Shown: positions 57,775 to 64,000 of the stretch, piece after piece | Layout of the letters: each line of letters starts with the position of its first letter | Numbering within the stretch: position 1 is the first letter of the stretch | Source of the DNA: Streptomyces sp. NBC_00271 | Lineage (GTDB): Bacteria > Actinomycetota > Actinomycetes > Streptomycetales > Streptomycetaceae | Direction of reading: 5' to 3' | Assembly: GCF_036178845.1 (NCBI RefSeq) | Contig: NZ_CP108070.1 | Coordinates: 1,240,001-1,304,000 of the forward strand | Length of the DNA: 64,000 bases | The notes under the pieces: generated by a model | What the model saw: the letters and a program-made list of their open reading frames with translations, nothing else | The model's database searches: none | Told to the model about the DNA's origin: nothing | Made by a program: the position numbers and the translations under genes

Positions 57775-57965
57775 GAAAAGCCTCTCCGAACGGAGCGGAA
57801 CAGAGCACGGAACAGAACAGAGAACGAAACGGAGCAAGCGGAACGGCCACTCAAGGAGCGGGGGCGGGCTGCGTACGGCCCGTTCGAGGTCACAGGGGGT
57901 ACGAGCGCGTCGACGGTGCGTGCGGACGCACGCCACCATGGGGAACGCACCCCCCCGACTGCTAA

Positions 57966-58005
57966 AGTGGAGGTATGCCTCCACTGTAACGGAGGCTCAC
58001 CTCCG
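57966..58005. promoter_or_regulatory. Twin TetR operators between MFS and TetR genes
   Basis: AGTGGAGGTATGCCTCCACT (57966-57985) is a perfect 20-bp palindrome; CGGAGGCTCACCTCCG (57990-58005) is a second. Shared core GGAGG-N4-CCTCC, centres 22 bp apart, about two helical turns. Both lie between the divergent exporter and TetR genes. Confidence 0.85.
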
Positions 58006-58036
58006 CTTCAACTTCTTCTCGGCCGGGAGGCACCCA

Positions 58037-58615
58037 GTGACGGCTCAGCCGTTCCCCATCAGCGGGATCGTGGCGTCCCGGCGCCCGCACCGCAAAGACG
58101 CCGCACGCAACTACGACGCTCTGCTGACCGCCGCGCGCGAGGCCTTCGCGGAGCACGGCGCGGAGGCGTCCCTGGAGGACATCGCGCGGCGCGCGGGCGT
58201 GGGCATCGGCACCCTCTACCGGAACTTCCCCACCCGTCGCCACCTCTTCGAGAGCGTGTACGCGGACGAGGTGGACGCCCTGTGTCAGGTGGCCCTGGGA
58301 GTCGCCGATCGGGAGCCCTGGGAGGCGCTGACCTCGTGGCTGCGGCGGTTCGTGGACTACACCGTGACCAAACGGGCCATCCGTGAGGCGCTCGACAACG
58401 AGTCGGAGATCTTCCTGACCTGCCGGGACTCGATGTACCAGGCGGGCGGCCCACTGTTCGAGCGGGCGCAGAAGGCCGGCGAGGCGCGCGCGGACATGGA
58501 CTTCGACGACCTGCTGCGCATGGTCGCCGGGATCACCTCGACGAACTTCCTCGACGACACCCAGCGCGACCGGGTCCTCACGGTTGCGCTGGACGGCGTC
58601 CGCGCCGCGCGCTGA
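58037..58615 (+). CDS. TetR-family transcriptional regulator
   Basis: A 192-residue repressor with helix-turn-helix (about 20-65: NYDALLTAAREAFAEHGAEASLEDIARRAGVGIGTLYRNFPTR) and a C-terminal ligand domain of the SbtR type (WLRRFVDYTVTKRAIREAL). GTG start with GGGAGG seven bases upstream. Two perfect palindromes lie upstream and also precede the divergent MFS exporter, so it probably represses the exporter and itself. Confidence 0.92.
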   Translation: MTAQPFPISGIVASRRPHRKDAARNYDALLTAAREAFAEHGAEASLEDIARRAGVGIGTLYRNFPTRRHLFESVYADEVDALCQVALGVADREPWEALTSWLRRFVDYTVTKRAIREALDNESEIFLTCRDSMYQAGGPLFERAQKAGEARADMDFDDLLRMVAGITSTNFLDDTQRDRVLTVALDGVRAAR

Positions 58616-58724
58616 CATCGGCCCGGGGCAGGCAGGAGGGATCCCTACCCCTTCGTGAGCCTCGCCGCCCACACCTCCCCTACCCTCCAGTAATATCTCG
58701 CGGCAGTCCCCTGGAGGAGGAACC

Positions 58725-59105
58725 GTGCCACGGTCGGAACGCTCAGCCCTGTTGCTCGCCGGCCTGCTGGCCACCGCGGGTGTCGGTCACTTCGTGTCGC
58801 CACGGCAGTTCGACGCGACCATTCCGCGGGCGCTGCCGGGGGCGCCCCGGACCTGGACGTACGCGAGCGGTGTCGCCGAACTGGCACTGGCCGCCGGGGT
58901 GGCGATGCCCCGTACCCGGCGGGTGGCCGCGCTGGCCACGGCGGCTTTCTTCGTCGGGGTGTTCCCCGCCAACGTCCAGATGGCCGTGGACTGGCGCCGG
59001 CGTCCCGCTCCGCAGAAGGCCGCGGCGATGGCGCGACTCCCCTTGCAGGTGCCCCTTGTACTGTGGGCACGCAGCGTTGCCAATGGTGGGAAGGGTCAGT
59101 CATGA
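58725..59105 (+). CDS. DoxX-like small membrane protein
   Basis: A 126-residue protein with four predicted helices: SALLLAGLLATAGVGHFVSP, VAELALAAGVAMP, VAALATAAFFVGVFPANVQMAV and PLQVPLVLWARS. HFVSPRQFDATIPRALP between helices 1 and 2 is typical of DoxX-like proteins. Family members are linked to thiosulfate or redox functions, but roles are unclear. GGAGGAGGA precedes the GTG start. Its stop overlaps the start of the peroxiredoxin gene (ATGA). Confidence 0.8.
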   Translation: MPRSERSALLLAGLLATAGVGHFVSPRQFDATIPRALPGAPRTWTYASGVAELALAAGVAMPRTRRVAALATAAFFVGVFPANVQMAVDWRRRPAPQKAAAMARLPLQVPLVLWARSVANGGKGQS

Positions 59106-59569
59106 CGCGTGGTGTGGATGTGGGCGACAAGGTCGAGGACTTCGCCCTGCCCGACGAGACCGGTACGGAGCGCAAGCTGACCGAGCTGCTCGGCGAGGGA
59201 CCGGTCGTGCTGTTCTTCTACCCCGCCGCCCTCTCCCCCGGCTGCACCACCGAGGCGTGCCACTTCCGTGATCTGGCCGCCGAGTTCACCGCCGCCGGCG
59301 GCCGGCCGGTCGGCATCAGTGGTGACGCGGTCGACAAGCAGCAGGAGTTCGCCGGGCGTCACACGCTCGGGTACCCGCTGCTGTCCGATGTCGACGGCAC
59401 GGTTCGCGAGCGGTTCGGAGTCAAGCGCGGCTTCTCCCTGGCACCCACGAAGCGGGTCACCTTCGTCATCGCGCAGGACCGCACCGTCCTGGAGGTGGTG
59501 CGCAGCGAACTGCGGATGAGCGCCCACGCGGACCGGGCCCTCGCCGCGCTGCGGGCCCAGCAGGGCTGA
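59102..59569 (+). CDS. Peroxiredoxin (BCP/PrxQ type)
   Basis: A 155-residue thiol peroxidase. The peroxidatic Cys 48 and resolving Cys 53 lie in SPGCTTEACHFRD, the CxxxxC spacing of PrxQ/BCP, so an intramolecular disulfide is expected, reduced by thioredoxin. It removes hydroperoxides in the cytoplasm. It is coupled to the DoxX-like gene by a four-base overlap, suggesting a membrane redox protein and a soluble peroxidase made together. Confidence 0.93.
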   Translation: MTRGVDVGDKVEDFALPDETGTERKLTELLGEGPVVLFFYPAALSPGCTTEACHFRDLAAEFTAAGGRPVGISGDAVDKQQEFAGRHTLGYPLLSDVDGTVRERFGVKRGFSLAPTKRVTFVIAQDRTVLEVVRSELRMSAHADRALAALRAQQG

Positions 59570-59624
59570 GCTTCGACTCGCCCGCGGCGGCCGGACCGTC
59601 CTGCCTCGGCCCGGCGGGCCCGCG

Positions 59625-59996
59625 TCACTCGCCCGTGGCCGGCGGCCCGACGACATGAAGGTCGTAGGCGCCCACCAGGCCGGCAGCGGCGTCGAGGCCG
59701 AGTGACGGGGGCAGTTCACCGGCAAAGGCCACCGGGGTGCCGTTGCGGGTGAACCATTCCGCGACCCCGGTGGGCACCGAGGTCACGAGCAGTCGGGATT
59801 CCGGGCTGCGCACGACATGGCGGCGCGGCACGCCGCGCGGGCCGAAAGCGACGTCGCCCGGGCCCAGGTCATAGCGCTGCTCTCCGACGAAAAAGGTGAT
59901 CTCACCTTCGAGTACGGCCCAGATCTCATCGTCATGGGCGTCCACGTGCATGCTGATCCTTCGCTTCGTGAGGCGGTCGGGCGGGACCCCGTCCAT
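59625..59996 (-). CDS. Small cupin-domain protein
   Basis: A 123-residue protein with one cupin barrel: HVDAHDDEIWAVLEGEITFFVGEQ, then LGPGDVAFGPRGVPRRHVV. In the first metal motif the usual HxH reads HVD, with another His two residues later, so metal binding may be altered. It is shorter than the usual 150-160-residue cupins and may lack the first strands. Role unknown. It converges on the peroxiredoxin gene. Confidence 0.7.
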   Translation of the reverse strand: MDGVPPDRLTKRRISMHVDAHDDEIWAVLEGEITFFVGEQRYDLGPGDVAFGPRGVPRRHVVRSPESRLLVTSVPTGVAEWFTRNGTPVAFAGELPPSLGLDAAAGLVGAYDLHVVGPPATGE

Positions 59997-60064
59997 TGTG
60001 TGAAGAGGTGCCTCGAGGAAGCTTCAGTCATCTGACTGGTCCGTCCGCCCGGCTGCCGCGCGGG

Positions 60065-60448
60065 TCAGCACTGCGCCGAGGCCGGAAGATCGGCCCGCTC
60101 GTCACCGCGGAGGTACAGGGCGCTGACCCAGCCGTTGCCGATGCCGGGGCCGCCGGAGAGGTAGATCCATATGTGGCTGGTGGAGCCATGGTCGACGACC
60201 GTCTCGCCGGAGAGCCAGCAGAAGGCGGAGTAGCTGTACCCGGCGCGCAGCCTGCCGATCGCGGGGTGGCCGTTGCCCGGGCCGGAACGGAGGGGCGCGT
60301 CGACGACGGGCACGACGGTGTACGTCTCGAAGGCGGCCTGCCGCGTGAGGCCGGTCGGCGCCGCGGCCGAGGCGGTTCCCGCGCTCAGCAGGCCGCACGC
60401 GAGCACGGCTCCGGCGAGGACGGCGGCGGCCTTGCGTCGGATGCTCAT
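60065..60448 (-). CDS. Secreted SH3-like protein, paralogue 1
   Basis: A 127-residue precursor with a Sec signal peptide (about 1-29: RRKAAAVLAGAVLACGLLSAGTASA). The mature part resembles bacterial SH3 domains: YTVVPVVDAPLRSGPGNGHPAIGRLRAG, then SAFCWLSGETVVDHGSTSHIWIYL, ending ADLPASAQC. The two cysteines may form a disulfide. It closely resembles the product of the next gene upstream (60508-60870), and the two probably form an operon with 59 bp between them. Wall binding is a guess from the fold. Confidence 0.82.
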   Translation of the reverse strand: MSIRRKAAAVLAGAVLACGLLSAGTASAAAPTGLTRQAAFETYTVVPVVDAPLRSGPGNGHPAIGRLRAGYSYSAFCWLSGETVVDHGSTSHIWIYLSGGPGIGNGWVSALYLRGDERADLPASAQC

Positions 60449-60507
60449 GGATGAACTCCCTGGCATGTAGGGACGATCGCGGTGGATTCCGGTGAGTTCC
60501 GCTGCCT

Positions 60508-60870
60508 TCAGCACTGGGCGGTGGCCGGCAGATTCGCGTACTGGTCGCCCTTGAAATAGACGGCGCTGCTGAATCCGTCGGCGAATCCGATCCAGATGTC
60601 GTTCGTGTAGCCGTGGTCCGTGACGGTCTGCCCGTGGGTCCAGCAGTACGCGGTGTAGGACTGGCCGGCGGTCAGGGTGGCCAGGTAGGCGCTGTCCTTC
60701 GTCGGCAGCTTGCGGACCTTGACGTTCTCGTAGGGCACCACGGTGTACGACTGCTCGGCGGGCGACGCGGGCGCGGCAGGCGCGACAGGCGCGGCGGCGG
60801 CCAGGCCGGCCGGGACGAGGAAGGCGAGTGTCGCGGCGCACGTGGTGATGACGGCCGGAATACGGCGCAT
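60508..60870 (-). CDS. Secreted SH3-like protein, paralogue 2
   Basis: A 120-residue precursor: signal peptide (about 1-27, ITTCAATLAFLVPAGLAAAA), a Pro/Ala linker, then YTVVPYENVKVRKLPTKDSAYLATLTAGQSYTAYCWTHGQTVTDHGYTNDIWIGF and the tail ANLPATAQC. The order of motifs, paired cysteines and C-terminal LPA(T/S)AQC match paralogue 1, so the pair arose by tandem duplication. GGGGGAA precedes the ATG. It is divergent from the giant protein gene. Confidence 0.83.
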   Translation of the reverse strand: MRRIPAVITTCAATLAFLVPAGLAAAAPVAPAAPASPAEQSYTVVPYENVKVRKLPTKDSAYLATLTAGQSYTAYCWTHGQTVTDHGYTNDIWIGFADGFSSAVYFKGDQYANLPATAQC

Positions 60871-61150
60871 GAGAAATTCCCCCTATGTGTGGTGTTTCGC
60901 TTTCGACCACCGCCACAGTGGGCGCCGAGGGAGCACGGCGGCAATGCCATTCAACGGTGTTCGAAGTGAGCACACGGCCGCGGAAGATGGAGCGCGGGTG
61001 TACTGCCGTGGTCCCTTCGGTGGTCGGCGGGCGTCCATATGTCCGGGTCCATGATCTTGCTCCCTGTGGGGCCTACGCAGTGGTTACGCTCCCCAGCGGA
61101 CGGATCCGATGGGGGCGGGACGGCGGTCCTCATGACGGGAATGGCTCACT

Positions 61151-64000
61151 GTGCGTAGGCAGCGGCAGGCATCGGGCGGGAACGGCAGGACCGGGGACCA
61201 CGGCCGGGGAGCCGTCGGCCGGGACACGGCCTCGGCCGCCAGGAACGGCGCGGAGGTCACGGCGCCGCGCCCGGCGTCCCCGACGACCGGACCGGGGATG
61301 ACTCCGCAAGCGCTGCTGGCATTGCAGCGGGGCGCGGGCAACGCGGCGACCACGCGCGCACTGCGCGGACGGCTCCCGGCCGCCGAGGGCACGGCGGGCG
61401 CCACGCGTGCGCCGAGGCCCGCCCCTGCCGTACTGCCCACCCTCGAGGAACTGCCCGAGAGCAGTGCCGCCACCCGGCTGCCCGCGGTGCTTCCCACGCT
61501 CGAAGAGGCTGCGGAGGAGTCCGAGGACGGCGCGAAGACCGTCCGGCCGCGCGCCGCCACCACGACACGCCCCCGTCGGACGGGCACGCGTCGGCCGGTC
61601 CCCGGGCCGATCGCCGGCGGGTCCGGCGCCGCCCATCCGCCGCTCGGACTGCCGCCCTACCTGCGGGAGTTACGGGCGGCGGGGCTCTCCACGGCGTACG
61701 GGCTCACCGGGCACGAGTTCGTGTCCACCGCCCTCGGGACGGTCGTCGGACGGTCCGACGGGACGGTGGCCGAGATACGCGAGGAACTGGCCGGGCGGCC
61801 GGAGACGTTCTACGGCCAGGGCCGCTCCTTCGCCGTCGAGGGCCCGGAGGGCAAGGGCTGGTACGACGTCACCGTCACCATCTCCCGGGACGGCACCGAT
61901 CTGCCCGAGACCTTCGTCTCCCCCGAGGCCGCGAAGGCTCAGGCCGCGGCCGAGCAACAGGCCAAAGCCATGGCCGCGTTGCTGGCCGAGTCGGAGGCCG
62001 CCATGGGCAAGGGGAAGGGGAAGGCGCGAGCCGACGATCACGACGGCGGCACCGGCACCGGCACCGAGGTCGCCCCCCGGCAGGCCGCCCAGGACGCGCG
62101 GATGGCCGAGGGCGCCACCATCAAGGTGGACACCCAGCACAACACCTCGGGCGTGGTGAGCCACTCCTCGGGCGGTTCGTCCAGCAAGGGTGTCAACTTC
62201 ATGGCGTTCGGGCTGGCGCCGGTCGTCCCGGGCGTCTGGCTCGGCGGGGCGGTCATGGCCAACGCGCAGCCGTTCCAGTCCTCCACCGACTCCCGTGTGC
62301 AGAAGACCATGTCCGAACCGCGGGTGCTGCGCAGCGACAAGGGGTCCGTCGAGATGCGGCGCCAGGTGCGCTACGGCGTACGGGTCCAGCCCCAGGACGA
62401 GGGGCGGGGCGGCCGGGCGCAGACGTTCAGCGGCGCCGGGTCCCTCATGATGCGGGTGCCCACCGAACACCTGGTGCCGGTCACCGCCGAGGCACCCGCG
62501 CGGCCACGCCGCCTCGGTCCAGGGACCGCGCGGAGCGTTCGGCTCGCGGACTCGCTGGCCCCGGTCGCCCTGGACGACGCCGCGGCCCCCCATCCGGGCG
62601 GCGGCGGCCTGTTCGACACGGTCCGCTCCGTGCTGCACCCCTCCCTGACCTCCCGCGGTGCGCCCGGGCGGGCCCGGCTCCACGACGCCACCTCCGCCAC
62701 GACCGTCCTGGAGGACCTGCCCCGGCTGCTGAGCGGCTGGGTGATCGGGGAGGATCTCGTCTCCAAGGACGGCAGTGCCACGGGCACCTATCGGATGCGC
62801 GCCGACCTCACCGCCCTGTCGCCCGCCTGGACGACCGGCAAGACCCAACTGCGGACGCACCAGCAGGCACAGCACTCGGTGTCCCACACGGCGGCCAAGG
62901 GTCGAGGGGGGGACCTTCGGCGCGGGCCCGGCGGCGGGGTTCGGCGTGCTGGGCAACGCCGCCGCGGTGCGCGCGACGGTCATGCCCACGGCCGGCGCGC
63001 GCAAAGCGCGGTTCACGGTGGCCGAGCAGACGGTGTCGAGTCGTCAGGGCGCCGAGGTCAGGGGCGACAAGGTGCTCTACTTCGGCAAGGTGCGGTTCAG
63101 CGTCGAGGGCACCGGACCGCTCTCCCCCGCCATGAAGGTGCGCTCCGGGGCCCGCGCGGCCCAGCACTCGATGGATGTGTGGGTCGGTCTGCGCGCCGAC
63201 GAGGCCCGGTCGCTGGGTCTCGAACTGCCCGAAGGCGTCACGGCGGGCTCCATGATCAGGGAGCCGGGAACGGACGCGGACGGGAAGAAGCTCGACCGGC
63301 GGCAAGGGAAGGAGTCACGGGACGGGGCCGGGTCGTCGGCCGGTCCGGGCAACGAGCGCCATCTGCCGTTCGGAGCCATGGGGTCGAGCGTGGCGATCAG
63401 CCAGTTGGACACCGCTCCCCTGCTCTCCGGCATCGAGCGGCTCTTCGCCACCGACCAGCGACTCGCGGGCTATCTGCCCGCGTTCGGCGCGGGGGCGGGG
63501 ACCGAGGTGAGCCGCGAGGAGGGCGAGGTGCAGCGGCGCAACTACCGCGAGCTGATCACCGTACTCTCGGAGACCAACCTGCGGGTCAACAAGGACCAGT
63601 TGCTCTCCTCCGGGATCCGGGTCCGGATGCGGCGCAAGAGCCGATGGCACGCGCACGACGTGCAGATCAAGGTCGTCGGCGCCCTGCGCGAGACGGGCTA
63701 CCAGGGGGAGACGAAGGACTGGCTGGTGCGCAGCCACAGCGGCGTCACCAGCAACTCGCAGAGCGGGCGGTCCAGTTCACGGTCGATCGGCGGACTGGCG
63801 CTCGGCCAGTTCCGGCTGATCCCCGGTGCCCTGTCCGCCACGGTGCGCGGCGAACGGACCCGGCAGAGCACCCGGCGCAACCAGGCGGGCCCGGCGACAC
63901 GCTCCGACGTGCTCACCAACGGCGGTGAGAACACCGGCGCGTTCGGCGGCGCCCTGCGCCTGGATGTGGACGTCACCATGACGACACGGGAGCGGACCGC
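61151..64000 (+). CDS. Very large multidomain protein with LQRxAGNxA motif (partial, one frameshift)
   Basis: The first ~950 codons of a gene running past the window. The N-terminus is disordered and has MTPQALLALQRGAGNAATTRAL, a motif common in large actinobacterial proteins linked to DUF4157-type and contractile-injection-associated toxins. A low-complexity linker, a KGKGK patch and repeated modules follow (SGVVSHSSGGSSSKGVNFMAFG; later QQAQHSVSHTAAKGRGG then TFGAGPAAGFGV; SHSGVTSNSQSGRSSSRSIGGLALG). At about 62908-62914 a run of seven Gs shifts the frame; with six Gs the protein continues to the window end. GTG start at 61151, uncertain. Function unknown. Confidence 0.65.

Overview
The window reads as chromosome of a high-GC actinomycete, most likely Streptomyces. 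Codon third positions are overwhelmingly G/C, GTG starts are common, and the gene families are typical of the genus: PucR, MmyB-type XRE, SigJ/ECF41, M55 peptidase and secreted SH3-like proteins. No rRNA, tRNA, CRISPR array or intact insertion sequence was seen. Both ends cut through genes.

Layout. (1) 1-3.5 kb: a one-carbon/tetrahydrofolate cluster made of the 3' end of a LigM-type O-demethylase, metF, purU and a badly deleted folD with a possible folP scrap. gnd follows. (2) 5.2-11.7 kb: an MmyB-type XRE regulator, two zinc alcohol dehydrogenases, a DHA2 exporter, a Fic-like toxin/antitoxin pair and a YciO/Sua5 protein. (3) 11.7-20.7 kb: a PucR regulator divergent from a second chaperone operon, dnaK-grpE-dnaJ-cbpM-clpB-trx. 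(4) 20.8-27.8 kb: a metallophosphoesterase, then a glucarate module (IclR regulator, kdgD, gntP permease, gudD) followed by sthA transhydrogenase. (5) 27.9-33.5 kb: a MacB-like ABC exporter divergent from a histidine kinase/response regulator pair. (6) 33.6-42.7 kb: TetR/SDR pair, ECF41 sigma factor with its FAD oxidoreductase partner, DppA-like peptidase, two alpha/beta hydrolases and a nonsense-interrupted ricin-B-lectin membrane protein. (7) 42.8-50.8 kb: aromatic ring-cleavage catabolism (GntR regulator, GalB, GalC, GalD, extradiol dioxygenase), followed by a decayed block with a frameshifted MFS transporter and an alpha/beta-hydrolase/TPP-enzyme chimera, then an Ldh-type dehydrogenase. 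(8) 51.6-61 kb: a Gly-rich secreted protein, LacI and LysR regulators, an EamA exporter, an MFS/TetR pair, DoxX-like protein with peroxiredoxin, a cupin and two paralogous secreted SH3-like proteins. (9) 61.1 kb to the end: the start of a very large protein with an N-terminal LQRxAGNxA motif, carrying one homopolymer frameshift.

Two themes stand out. First, regions 1 and 7 together suggest use of methoxylated lignin aromatics: methyl groups would go to tetrahydrofolate and the ring to 4-oxalomesaconate and then pyruvate plus oxaloacetate. Parts of both regions are decaying. Second, many intergenic regions hold short tandem repeats (10, 7, 15 and 11 bp periods) or paired palindromes that look like operators. 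The strongest is a 52-bp element shared by two promoters with a covarying dyad. Several single-base lesions sit in or beside homopolymers, so some apparent pseudogenes could be sequencing errors. The folD deletions and the hydrolase/TPP junction cannot be explained that way.
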